Positions 1 to 6,794 of a stretch of DNA of 12,267 nucleotides are shown in pieces; the first letter of the stretch is position 1, and every line of letters begins with the position of its first letter. Source of the stretch: Mariprofundus sp. (lineage in GTDB: Bacteria > Pseudomonadota > Zetaproteobacteria > Mariprofundales > Mariprofundaceae); NCBI GenBank assembly GCA_030951095.1, contig JAUZQI010000038.1, positions 1 through 12,267 on the forward strand, given 5' to 3'. The notes beneath the pieces were generated by a model. That model saw only the letters and a list, made by a program, of their open reading frames with translations. It ran no database searches and was not told where the DNA came from. The position numbers and the translations under genes were made by a program.

Positions 1-28
1 TGAACTGAATTCATCTATGCCGATAACC

Positions 29-37
29 TGCTAGAAT
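29..37 (+). promoter_or_regulatory. Extended -10 promoter for ygfZ
   Basis: The sequence TGCTAGAAT is an extended -10 element (TGn followed by TAGAAT). No good -35 is visible, which is common for extended -10 promoters. A start site 7 nt after the hexamer would fall on the A of the ygfZ ATG at 44, so the transcript could be leaderless. Only 43 bases upstream are available, so another promoter further left cannot be excluded. Confidence 0.45.
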
Positions 38-43
38 CGGGGA

Positions 44-1000
44 ATGGACTTGAACTTACCTATATTAACCCGATCAACAGCTAATAGCTTATTACACAAT
101 GCCGTCGTTTCACTGCGCTCGCGCTGGTCTGTCCTGAAAGCATCCGGCCCTGGTCTGCGTGATTATCTGCAAGGCCAGATTACTCAGGACATGAACAGAC
201 TGACATCCACACAGGGTATTCACAGCTGTATTCTGTCCCCGCAAGGCAAGGCAATTTCCGAACTGTATATTCTTGAAGGCCACAACGATGAACTGATCAT
301 ACTCACACCTGCGCCGTATGCCGAAGCAACCGTCGCGCGTCTTCGCCAGTTTTCTCTGGATCACGCATTGCGCATTGGCATTGTCGATAGCCTTGTTATC
401 TGCTCCATCCAGGGCGCCAACGCAACCCAGTTGCTTAATGATTTTGGGCTGGTTGAACCGGATCTGGGCTGGCTATCCGCTAGCAGGAAAAGCGACACAG
501 ATACCTTTGCGCTGGTGATGCCGGAAAACCCGCGTGGATACTGGGTTATCAACAGCCGAAAACATGTCGATACGATCATCGGCGGCCTTCAGAAAATTGA
601 TGAGAGTGAAATGGAAGCCATGCGTATTATCCGCGGCATTCCGGATTTCGGCATTGAATGGGACGCCAGTATCCATCCGCTTAATGCCAATCTGATTGAA
701 TTCGACGGTGTATCATTCGACAAGGGATGTTACGTTGGTCAGGAAGTGACCTCCCGCATGCACTGGCGCGGCGGCATCAAAAAGAAATTATACCGGGTCG
801 CTATCGACGGGAGTCCTGAAGCGCTCCCATGCCCTGTTCGTACATCAACTAGCATAGGAGAACTAAAATCCGCAGCAATTGACCATGAACAAAACTGCTT
901 TGGTATCGCTTATTTACCTGTAGAAATAGCCGAATCGAATTCAACCCTGACTCTGACAAACGGTGTCAGCATAAAAGTTCTGGAGGCTTGTCATGCCTGA
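44..1000 (+). CDS. ygfZ: YgfZ-type folate-binding Fe-S cluster maintenance protein
   Basis: This is a 318-residue protein of the YgfZ/GcvT-like family. The family signature KGCYxGQE is present as K227-G-C229-Y-V-G-Q-E234, followed by an R-x-H-x-R-G-like stretch. In E. coli the equivalent cysteine is needed for YgfZ to support tetrahydrofolate-dependent assembly or repair of certain Fe-S enzymes such as MiaB in the cytoplasm. The N-terminal half contains the typical 'LRDYLQGQITQD' segment of the folate-binding fold. Length is normal for the family (E. coli about 326). The ATG at 44 abuts GGGGA (39-43), too close to act as a ribosome binding site for it; a TTG at 50 would sit 6 nt from that GGGGA and is an alternative start. 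The last 8 nt overlap the downstream small gene, implying a two-gene transcript. Family assignment is secure; the exact target enzymes are not known. Confidence 0.93.
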   Translation: MDLNLPILTRSTANSLLHNAVVSLRSRWSVLKASGPGLRDYLQGQITQDMNRLTSTQGIHSCILSPQGKAISELYILEGHNDELIILTPAPYAEATVARLRQFSLDHALRIGIVDSLVICSIQGANATQLLNDFGLVEPDLGWLSASRKSDTDTFALVMPENPRGYWVINSRKHVDTIIGGLQKIDESEMEAMRIIRGIPDFGIEWDASIHPLNANLIEFDGVSFDKGCYVGQEVTSRMHWRGGIKKKLYRVAIDGSPEALPCPVRTSTSIGELKSAAIDHEQNCFGIAYLPVEIAESNSTLTLTNGVSIKVLEACHA

Positions 1001-1250
1001 TGCATTTATCTGGTATCATGCCGATGAGAAAGATGAATCAAAGCTGATAAACTGGCTCGCAACTGTCGAACAACAAGCTGGCGTACAGGGCAAGTTGTTT
1101 GTCCGTAAAGCGGACAACAATACCACTTTTATGGAAATCTATAGCGATGTGTCACAAGCTACCATCGACCGCATTGAAAAACTGGCTGCCTCAACCCCGT
1201 TGTTTGAAGCTATTGAACGCCGCTGTGAAAATTTTGTTGAAATTATTTAA
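993..1250 (+). CDS. DUF4936-like small protein
   Basis: An 85-residue protein starting 'MPDAFIWYHAD' and ending 'RCENFVEII'. It resembles the DUF4936 family, small proteins mostly known from Betaproteobacteria and often found beside ygfZ; the function is unknown. The sequence reads as an alternating beta-alpha pattern compatible with a small ferredoxin-like or ABM-type fold (inference). There is no signal peptide, membrane segment or metal-binding motif. The start is well supported: GGAGG at 982-986 lies 6 nt before the ATG, inside the end of ygfZ, and the two genes overlap by 8 nt, so translation is probably coupled. The coupling suggests a role accessory to YgfZ, but nothing in the sequence proves it. 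The last codons lie inside the first copy of a local direct repeat. Confidence 0.8.
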   Translation: MPDAFIWYHADEKDESKLINWLATVEQQAGVQGKLFVRKADNNTTFMEIYSDVSQATIDRIEKLAASTPLFEAIERRCENFVEII

Positions 1251-1274
1251 GGAAACGCTGGTTCATTCAGTGTT
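1246..1274 (+). repeat. Direct repeat copy 1 (GGAAACGCTG type)
   Basis: This 29-bp stretch begins TTTAAGGAAACGCTG and is about 85% identical to the copy at 1347-1376. Inside it AACGCTG can pair with CAGTGTT (one G-T wobble) to form a small hairpin. It overlaps the stop codon of the DUF4936-like gene. It may be a REP-like or dispersed intergenic repeat; I cannot name the family. Confidence 0.6.
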
Positions 1275-1279
1275 GTAAG

Positions 1280-1308
1280 AAAAGAGAAAATCGCACTTTT
1301 CTCTTTTT
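1280..1308. terminator. Bidirectional rho-independent terminator between convergent genes
   Basis: A perfect 11-bp stem (AAAAGAGAAAA at 1280-1290 paired with TTTTCTCTTTT at 1297-1307) encloses the loop TCGCAC. The right arm runs into T residues on the + strand, and the A-rich left arm gives a U-rich tail on the - strand. The stem is AT-rich and so rather weak. It lies between the ends of the ygfZ/DUF4936 transcript and the grpE-dnaK-dnaJ-dapB transcript and could serve both. Confidence 0.65.
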
Positions 1309-1346
1309 GTGCTGATATATTGCAGGATGCCATAAATCAGTTTCTC

Positions 1347-1376
1347 TTTAAGGAAAACGCTGATTCGTTCAATGTT
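1347..1376 (+). repeat. Direct repeat copy 2 (GGAAAACGCTG type)
   Basis: Second copy of the repeat at 1246-1274, with one inserted A and three substitutions. It is also an imperfect palindrome: GGAAA-CGCTGA on the left and TCAATGTTTCC on the right. It ends 6 bp before the dapB stop codon, so it lies in the 3' untranslated part of that transcript. The two copies bracket the terminator. Confidence 0.6.
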
Positions 1377-1382
1377 TCCCGC

Positions 1383-2192
1383 TCAGCTATTCAAGCCAAG
1401 CACATCATGCATATCATACCAGCCAGAAGGTTGACTGGACAACCAGCCGGCAGCACGCACGGCTCCGCGTGCAAATACCATGCGATCACTGGCAATATGG
1501 TTTATTTCGATACGCTCTTCATCGGCAATAAACATGGTTTTGTGTTCACCAACAATGTTGCCGCCACGCACCACCGAAAAACCGATCGAACCAGCTTTGC
1601 GCGCACCGGTAATACCTTCGCGGGATAACACAGCCGCGTCATCCAGTGCCACACCCCTTCCGGCAGCAAGAGACTTACCCATGGCCAGCGCTGTGCCGCT
1701 CGGAGCATCGACTTTATGTCTGTGGTGTGCCTCGAAAATCTCGGCATCATAATCATCACCCAGCACCTGAGCAGCTCTTTCGATCAAATTCAAAACCAGA
1801 TTAACTCCAACCGAATAATTGGCTGCCATCACAACGGCTGAACCGGACAAAGTATCGCGCAACTGCTGCAACTGATCCGCATCAAAACCGGTGGTGCCAA
1901 TAACCATAGCCATACCGCGTTCAGCGACAAATTCGGCATGCTGCAACGTTGCAACCGGTGCTGTAAAATCAATCAGCACATCGGCTTCGAGGCAATCGCT
2001 GACATGATCGACAAGACGGATAGCCAGTGTTTCCGCACCGGCCAGTTCGCCTGCATCACGACCGATAAACTCTGAACCCGATCGCTCTGTAGCACCAACC
2101 AGAATGGTATGCCTGCTTTCGGTTACAGCACGCACCAACATACGTCCCATTCGGCCTGATGCACCGACAATAATTACTCTCAATGCGCTCAT
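1383..2192 (-). CDS. dapB: 4-hydroxy-tetrahydrodipicolinate reductase
   Basis: DapB reduces the product of DapA with NAD(P)H in the diaminopimelate route to lysine and peptidoglycan, in the cytoplasm. The protein has 269 residues, the usual length. The N-terminal Rossmann motif is G10-A-S-G13-R-M-G16. The family signature E-x-HHRHK-x-DAPSGTA lies at residues 154-168, with the catalytic H156/H157 and K160. The GTTGF segment near residue 99 contributes to the cofactor site. The ATG overlaps the dnaJ stop by 4 nt (ATGA), so translation is probably coupled to dnaJ. The order grpE-dnaK-dnaJ-dapB is also known from pseudomonads, where carAB follows; here the cluster ends at dapB with a terminator and a convergent neighbour. 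Confidence 0.97.
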   Translation of the reverse strand: MSALRVIIVGASGRMGRMLVRAVTESRHTILVGATERSGSEFIGRDAGELAGAETLAIRLVDHVSDCLEADVLIDFTAPVATLQHAEFVAERGMAMVIGTTGFDADQLQQLRDTLSGSAVVMAANYSVGVNLVLNLIERAAQVLGDDYDAEIFEAHHRHKVDAPSGTALAMGKSLAAGRGVALDDAAVLSREGITGARKAGSIGFSVVRGGNIVGEHKTMFIADEERIEINHIASDRMVFARGAVRAAGWLSSQPSGWYDMHDVLGLNS

Positions 2193-3337
2193 GATCTGGC
2201 CTCATTGGAGAGATCATCCCAGAAATCTTTTACTTTACCCAGAAAAGACGAGCGTTCCGGATAAACTTCATCACCGGTTTCATTGGCAAATTCACGTAAC
2301 AGTTGAGCCTGACGTGAACTCATTTTTTTCGGTACGGCAATCTGAACACGCACATATAAATCACCCTTCTGACCACCTGAACGCACATCCGGCACACCAT
2401 GCCCGCGCAAACGGAATACCCGTCCACCCTCGGTTCCAGCCGGTATCTTGATTCTTATCCTGCCATCAAGTGTCGGAGCGTCAACTTCTGCACCCAACGA
2501 TGCCTGTGGAAATGTCACCGGCATCGTACAATGGAGATCAGCTCCTTCACGTTCAAAGATGGCGTGCTCTTTCAGAGCAATCACCACATAGAGATCACCG
2601 GCAGGGCTACCATGCGGCCCCGCCTCACCTTCACCGGAGACACGTACTTGAGCACCATCATACACACCGACAGGCACTTTGATTTTCAATTTCTTGGTGA
2701 CTTTGACGCGACCGGCACCGCCACATTCAACACACGGCGACTCAATACGGGTACCGGCACCCTGACAGGTTGGGCATGTCCGGCGTACCGCAAAGAAACC
2801 CTGCTGCATCTGAACCTGACCATGTCCACCACATGTATTACAAGGCACCGGATTGGTGCCCGGTCGTGCCCCTGAACCATTGCAGCAGCCACAAATTTCA
2901 TGTTTGGGTATTTTCAGTTCAATTTCACGGCCACCGGCTGCTTCTTCCAGTGTCATGGGAAGATTATAACGCAGATCAGCACCACTGCTGGAACGAGTGC
3001 CACCACTGAATCCGAACATATCGCCAAACACATCGCCGAACATGTCTCCGAAATCGCGGAAAGCATGTGAATCCTGTGCGCCGCCACGGCCCCAGAAATC
3101 CTGCATCTGTTCATCTACACCAGCCTGGCCATAGTGATTGTAACGCGCCCGTTTATTCTCATCGGTCAGTACTTCGTAGGCTTCTGTAACCTCACGGAAA
3201 TGTTCAGCTGCCGCTGTATCGTCCGGATTACGATCCGGGTGATATTTCATCGCCAACTTGCGGTAGGCTCTCTTTATGGCGTTTTCATCGGCATCTTTAG
3301 CCACGCCCAGCACTTCATAATAATCGCGTTTAGACAC
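2189..3337 (-). CDS. dnaJ: Chaperone DnaJ (Hsp40)
   Basis: DnaJ delivers unfolded clients to DnaK and stimulates its ATPase. The 382-residue protein has the complete type I layout: a J domain at residues 1-70 with H33-P-D35, a G/F-rich linker at about 75-118 with repeated GD(M/V)FGD motifs, a zinc-binding domain with four CxxCxGxG motifs (C149-C152, C166-C169, C188-C191, C202-C205), and the C-terminal client-binding domains. All eight zinc cysteines are present. Translation starts at a GTG (3337-3335), supported by AGGGAG at 3348-3343, 5 nt upstream. It follows dnaK by 78 nt and overlaps dapB by 4 nt. It should be transcribed from the sigma-32-type promoters upstream of dnaK and grpE. Confidence 0.98.
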   Translation of the reverse strand: MSKRDYYEVLGVAKDADENAIKRAYRKLAMKYHPDRNPDDTAAAEHFREVTEAYEVLTDENKRARYNHYGQAGVDEQMQDFWGRGGAQDSHAFRDFGDMFGDVFGDMFGFSGGTRSSSGADLRYNLPMTLEEAAGGREIELKIPKHEICGCCNGSGARPGTNPVPCNTCGGHGQVQMQQGFFAVRRTCPTCQGAGTRIESPCVECGGAGRVKVTKKLKIKVPVGVYDGAQVRVSGEGEAGPHGSPAGDLYVVIALKEHAIFEREGADLHCTMPVTFPQASLGAEVDAPTLDGRIRIKIPAGTEGGRVFRLRGHGVPDVRSGGQKGDLYVRVQIAVPKKMSSRQAQLLREFANETGDEVYPERSSFLGKVKDFWDDLSNEARS

Positions 3338-3368
3338 TCTTACTCCCTGCCTTTACAAAACGTGAAAG

Positions 3369-3396
3369 GAGCGGCAAGCCTAAGCCCCCGCCCCTC
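3369..3396 (-). promoter_or_regulatory. Possible stem-loop in the dnaK-dnaJ spacer
   Basis: In the 78-nt dnaK-dnaJ gap the - strand RNA can pair GAG (3396-3394) plus CGG (3390-3388) with CCG CTC (3374-3369), leaving a 3-nt GGG bulge. No U-run follows, so it is not a full terminator. It might lower dnaJ expression relative to dnaK or protect the upstream message; this is an inference from a short stem. Confidence 0.2.
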
Positions 3397-3415
3397 ACAC
3401 ATTTCGACTTGCGCC

Positions 3416-5350
3416 TTATTTCTTGTCGTTTTCATCCACAACTTCGGCATCCACGACATCATCCCCTTTAGCCGTACCGCCATCGGCAGCACCCTCTTTA
3501 CCGGACATGTCCGCTGCGCCGCCTTCAGCCTGTGCCTGTTCTTGCTGCATTTGCTGATAAATGGCTTCACCGAGTTTCTGTGATTTTTCAGCCAACGTGG
3601 TTTCGGCTGCGGCAATCGTTTCCGCATCACCGCCTTCAATGGCTTTTTTGAGTTCTGCCAGCGCATCTTCGATTTCCTTGCGCGTGTCTGCATCCACTTT
3701 ATCACCATGTTCTTTCAGTGATTTTTCAGTGGAGTATACCAGCGCATCAGCACGGTTTTTCGCTTCAATTTTCTCTTTCAATGCTTTATCAGCATCAGCA
3801 TTGGCTTCCGCATCTTTCTTCATACGTTCGATCTCTTCCTTGGACAGACCGGAGCCGGATTCGATGCGAATCGAGGTTTCCTTGCCGGTGCCTTTATCCT
3901 TGGCGTGCACATGAATAATGCCGTTGGCATCAATATCAAAGGTTACTTCAATCTGCGGCATGCCGCGCGGGGCAGGGGCAATGCCTTCCAGGTTAAATAG
4001 CCCCATCTGCTTATTGGCAGAAAACAAATCGCGTTCACCCTGCGCTACCTTGATAGTCACTGCCGTCTGATTATCAGCTGCCGTGGTATACGTCTGACTC
4101 TTATTGGTAGGAATCGTCGTATTTTTTTCGATAATCTTGTTGAACAGACCACCCTCGACTTCAATACCGAGACTCAGAGGTGTCACATCCAGCAGCAATA
4201 CATCGGTGACATCTCCTGTCAGCACTGCGCCCTGAATAGCTGCACCAATGGCTACCACTTCATCTGGATTCACACCCTTGTGCGGCTCGGAACCAAAAAA
4301 TTCCTGCACCTTCTGCTGCACCATCGGCATCCGGGTCTGACCTCCGACCAATACTACCTCATGAATATCAGATGCTTTTACGCCGGCATCCTTCAATGCC
4401 TGAGCGCAGGGCTTCAGAGAATTTTCTACCAGATCACCCACCAGGCTCTCGAATTTGGCACGCGTCAGCTTGATCAGCAGATGTTTCGGGCCGGATGCAT
4501 CTGCGGTGATGAACGGCAAATTCACTTCGGTCTGCTGGCTGGAAGAGAGCTCAATCTTGGCTTTTTCCGCCGCTTCTTTCAGGCGCTGTAACGCCAGTTT
4601 ATCGGCCATCAAATCAACGCCGTGCTCTTTCTTGAACTCCTCGGCCAGATATTTAATCAACACCTGATCAAAATCTTCACCACCCAGAAATGTATCGCCG
4701 TTGGTAGCTTTCACTTCAAAGACGCCATCGCCGATTTCCAGAATAGAGATATCGAAAGTACCGCCGCCCAGATCATAAACCGCGATCAAATGATTTTCTT
4801 CGGTTTTGTCCAGTCCATAGGCCAGTGCAGCCGCAGTCGGCTCGTTGACGATACGCAGTACATTCAAACCGGCAATCGCGCCGGCATCCTTGGTAGCCTG
4901 ACGCTGGGAATCGTTAAAATAGGCAGGTACGGTGATGACCGCATCTTTGACTTCTTCGCCCAGATAATCTTCGGCGGTTTTCTTCATTTTCTGCAAGGTG
5001 ATCGCCGAAATTTCCTGCGGGCTCATCTTCTTGCCATCAGCCTCCACCCATGCATCACCATTATCAGCAGCTACAATCGGGTAAGAGACCAGCTCATGAT
5101 GATGTTTGGTCTCTGCTGAATCAAATTTACGCCCAATCAAACGTTTTACTGCATAGAATGTATTGTCCGGATTGGTAACCATCTGCCGCTTGGCCGGCGC
5201 ACCGACGAGTCGCTCATCATTGGCAAACGCCACAATTGACGGGGTGGTGTTATCACCTTCCGCATTGGCAATTACTTTCGCCTTGTCGCCTTCCATAACG
5301 GCCACACACGAGTTGGTGGTACCGAGATCAATTCCTATTACTTTAGCCAT
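3416..5350 (-). CDS. dnaK: Chaperone DnaK (Hsp70)
   Basis: DnaK is the cytoplasmic ATP-dependent Hsp70 that binds exposed hydrophobic peptides. At 644 residues it is full length. The N-terminal ATPase domain opens with [14 protein letters not shown] and contains the second phosphate loop [13 protein letters not shown], the [11 protein letters not shown] segment and [10 protein letters not shown]. The linker [15 protein letters not shown] leads to the substrate-binding domain, then a helical lid and a charged Gly/Ala-rich tail ending DENDKK. The ATG is supported by AGGAG 8 nt upstream. A 285-nt gap separates it from grpE, and a second heat-shock-type promoter lies 59 nt upstream, so dnaK can be made in excess over GrpE. 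No frameshift or missing catalytic residue was seen. Confidence 0.99.
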   Translation of the reverse strand: MAKVIGIDLGTTNSCVAVMEGDKAKVIANAEGDNTTPSIVAFANDERLVGAPAKRQMVTNPDNTFYAVKRLIGRKFDSAETKHHHELVSYPIVAADNGDAWVEADGKKMSPQEISAITLQKMKKTAEDYLGEEVKDAVITVPAYFNDSQRQATKDAGAIAGLNVLRIVNEPTAAALAYGLDKTEENHLIAVYDLGGGTFDISILEIGDGVFEVKATNGDTFLGGEDFDQVLIKYLAEEFKKEHGVDLMADKLALQRLKEAAEKAKIELSSSQQTEVNLPFITADASGPKHLLIKLTRAKFESLVGDLVENSLKPCAQALKDAGVKASDIHEVVLVGGQTRMPMVQQKVQEFFGSEPHKGVNPDEVVAIGAAIQGAVLTGDVTDVLLLDVTPLSLGIEVEGGLFNKIIEKNTTIPTNKSQTYTTAADNQTAVTIKVAQGERDLFSANKQMGLFNLEGIAPAPRGMPQIEVTFDIDANGIIHVHAKDKGTGKETSIRIESGSGLSKEEIERMKKDAEANADADKALKEKIEAKNRADALVYSTEKSLKEHGDKVDADTRKEIEDALAELKKAIEGGDAETIAAAETTLAEKSQKLGEAIYQQMQQEQAQAEGGAADMSGKEGAADGGTAKGDDVVDAEVVDENDKK

Positions 5351-5408
5351 TTTATGTTCTCCTGATCATGCAGTCATGCTGCATTAAAACTTGTCTGTGA
5401 ACTCTTTT

Positions 5409-5435
5409 ATGGGGAAGGGGAATCACAATTTCAAC
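5409..5435 (-). promoter_or_regulatory. Sigma-32 (RpoH)-type promoter for dnaK
   Basis: On the - strand GTTGAAA (5435-5429) is followed after 14 bp by CCCCATAAA, with the CCCCAT core at 5414-5409. This matches the RpoH consensus CTTGAA-N13/14-CCCCATnT closely. The start site would be about 7 nt further on, giving a leader of roughly 50 nt before the dnaK ATG. No CIRCE operator (TTAGCACTC-N9-GAGTGCTAA) was seen. Confidence 0.8.
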
Positions 5436-5460
5436 CCCTTTATTTCGATTGCAACCAACT

Positions 5461-5620
5461 TTTCACCACAGCATACGCAGAGGAAAATCAAGAATGTTAA
5501 TACGCGAGCAAATAACTGAAGCAATATCATTGCAATCATATACAGTGCCCTGAAGCAATGAATCAATCTGTTTGGCTTGTTTATTTTCCTCTGCGTGCTT
5601 TGCGTACTCTGCGGTAAAAC
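5461..5620. repeat. Palindromic CGCAGAG/CGCAAAG repeat element in the grpE-dnaK gap
   Basis: Two arms form a perfect 14-bp inverted repeat, ACGCAGAGGAAAAT (5475-5488) and ATTTTCCTCTGCGT (5583-5596). The right arm, read on the - strand, contains three 9-nt units: ACCGCAGAG, TACGCAAAG, CACGCAGAG. The left arm is a shorter version. The central 94 bp hold a 10-bp direct repeat CTGAAGCAAT (5516-5525 and 5550-5559) and no ORF. The element accounts for most of the unusually long grpE-dnaK spacer. The same architecture recurs at 9200-9303. In RNA it could fold into a long hairpin between the two cistrons. Confidence 0.65.
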
Positions 5621-5635
5621 ACTTTTGACTTTGAA

Positions 5636-6202
5636 TTAACTCGCAGGGCCGCTGGAAACGAGAACTTTGGCCGGGCGAATCAGACGACCGTGAAGAGTAT
5701 AACCAGCCACATGCTGGGCTACGACAGTACCTTCCGGTTCGTCACTGGACATCTGGGTGAGCGCCTCATGCAGGTGCGGGTCAAAATCCTTCCCGACAGC
5801 ATCGATACGCTCAACCTCAAAGTTTTTCATCATTTCATGCCAGCTGTTGAGTGTAAGTTGTACACCCTCACGCACAGCCGTTTCGTTTCCTTCCTCTACT
5901 TCCAGCGCACGCTCCAGATTATCCACCACATCGAGCAACGCCGTAGCGAATCGTTCAACGCCGAATTTATGCGCATCAGCAACCTCGCGCTGCGTACGTT
6001 TACGCAGATTTTCCATCTCTGCATGCATACGTAACAGTTTGTCTTTCAATTCGGAAACTTCCGCCTCTGCTGCTTCCAGTGGATCAACTGGCTGTTCTGC
6101 AACGTCCAGTCCTTCAACCACTTCATCACCATTTTCATCCAGCTCGATCGTATATTCCAGCTCCTGTCTTTCAGGTTCTTTTTTATCTTTTTTTGCTGTC
6201 AC
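5636..6202 (-). CDS. grpE: Nucleotide exchange factor GrpE
   Basis: GrpE releases ADP from DnaK and so resets the chaperone cycle; it acts as a cytoplasmic dimer. The protein is 188 residues when started at the GTG (6202-6200). A GAGGAG ribosome binding site lies 8 nt before that GTG, which makes it a better start than the TTG at 6235 that would add 11 residues. Residues 1-45 are a charged, acidic disordered tail. A long coiled coil follows ('ELKDKLLRMHAEMENLRKRT', then 'VADAHKFGVERFATALLDVVDNLERAL'), and the C-terminal beta domain carries the family pattern DP-LHEA and VAGYTLHGRLIRPAKV. It is the first gene of the grpE-dnaK-dnaJ-dapB cluster and has its own heat-shock-type promoter. hrcA is not next to it in this window. 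Confidence 0.97.
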   Translation of the reverse strand: MTAKKDKKEPERQELEYTIELDENGDEVVEGLDVAEQPVDPLEAAEAEVSELKDKLLRMHAEMENLRKRTQREVADAHKFGVERFATALLDVVDNLERALEVEEGNETAVREGVQLTLNSWHEMMKNFEVERIDAVGKDFDPHLHEALTQMSSDEPEGTVVAQHVAGYTLHGRLIRPAKVLVSSGPAS

Positions 6203-6245
6203 GATATTATCTCCTCGCTGATTCTCAATCCTCAATCCGGGCTTG

Positions 6246-6273
6246 TGTAGGGGTAATTATTGTATGTTTCAAG
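6246..6273 (-). promoter_or_regulatory. Sigma-32 (RpoH)-type promoter for grpE
   Basis: On the - strand CTTGAAA (6273-6267) is separated by exactly 13 bp from CCCCTACA (6253-6246). The -35 is a perfect RpoH match and the -10 keeps the CCCC block with one difference in the following AT. Transcription would begin near 6239, about 37 nt upstream of the grpE GTG. The promoter lies in the spacer with the divergent L,D-transpeptidase gene and would overlap that gene if its longer start at 6264 were used. Confidence 0.8.
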
Positions 6274-6323
6274 CCCTGTCGATCAGTGCTGCTGAAAATA
6301 TCATCATCGTATATACTGGCGCC

Positions 6324-6788
6324 ATGATCATCATTTCCATCTCTGAACAAAGACTGTTTCACCGCCGCAAGACCGGCGTGTTGTACGTCTACCCTGTTTC
6401 CACCGCCAGCAACGGCGCAGGCAACCTACAAGGCAGCTTTCAGACACCGCTGGGCAAACATCGTATCGCCGAAAAAATCGGCCATGGCATGCCACTACTG
6501 ACAGCATTCAATGCCCGTAAACCCTTCTGCATTTACAACCCGGAAACTTGCGACCCGGATCGCGACTGGATTCTCACCCGAATTTTATGGCTAAAGGGCT
6601 GTGAAACCGGCAAGAACCGACGGGGGGAAATCGATACCCATGCACGTTATATCTACATCCATGGTACCCACGAAGAAGATAAAATAGGTCTCCCCGCTTC
6701 ACACGGCTGCATCCGTATGCGCAATGCAGACATGCTGGAATTGTTTGAACATACCATTGCCGGTGAATCGGTGCGTATCATCGCATAA
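6324..6788 (+). CDS. L,D-transpeptidase (YkuD) family protein without signal peptide
   Basis: A 154-residue protein with the YkuD catalytic signature: H113-G-T, then IGLPASHGCIRM with S126-H-G-C129-I-R131 and the catalytic Cys129. Enzymes of this family cross-link peptidoglycan by 3-3 bonds or attach proteins to it, via a Cys acyl-enzyme. The N-terminal strands 'IIISISEQRLFHRRKTGVLYVYPVSTA' and 'GSFQTPLGKHRI' are typical of a short group of proteobacterial YkuD proteins that consist of the catalytic domain only. No signal peptide or membrane segment is visible, so its route to the periplasm, or a cytoplasmic role, is unclear. I chose the ATG at 6324 by family similarity; an in-frame ATG at 6264 has AGGGG 10 nt upstream and would add 20 residues that do not look like a signal sequence. 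It is divergent from grpE and convergent with tatC, with only 6 bp between the stop codons. Confidence 0.85.
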   Translation: MIIISISEQRLFHRRKTGVLYVYPVSTASNGAGNLQGSFQTPLGKHRIAEKIGHGMPLLTAFNARKPFCIYNPETCDPDRDWILTRILWLKGCETGKNRRGEIDTHARYIYIHGTHEEDKIGLPASHGCIRMRNADMLELFEHTIAGESVRIIA

Positions 6789-6794
6789 AAAAGC

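Noticed and set aside
2399..2875. Long open frame of 158 codons on the + strand, antisense to dnaJ
   Set aside because: It is antisense to a fully intact dnaJ, has no recognisable domain or ribosome binding site, and arises from codon bias of the real gene.
3561..3914. Serine/alanine-rich open frame on the + strand opposite the dnaK C-terminus (a similar one lies opposite grpE, 5757-6221)
   Set aside because: Low-complexity reverse reading of charged helical coding sequence; not a gene.
4622..5119. 165-codon open frame on the + strand antisense to dnaK
   Set aside because: Shadow of dnaK codon usage; no domain or start signal.
5351..6330. Search for a CIRCE operator or hrcA near grpE/dnaK
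   Set aside because: No TTAGCACTC/GAGTGCTAA pair was found and no hrcA-like ORF is present; control appears to be by sigma-32-type promoters.
6789..6794. Terminator expected between the convergent transpeptidase and tatC genes
   Set aside because: Only 6 bp separate the stop codons and no stem-loop with a T-run could be found around them.
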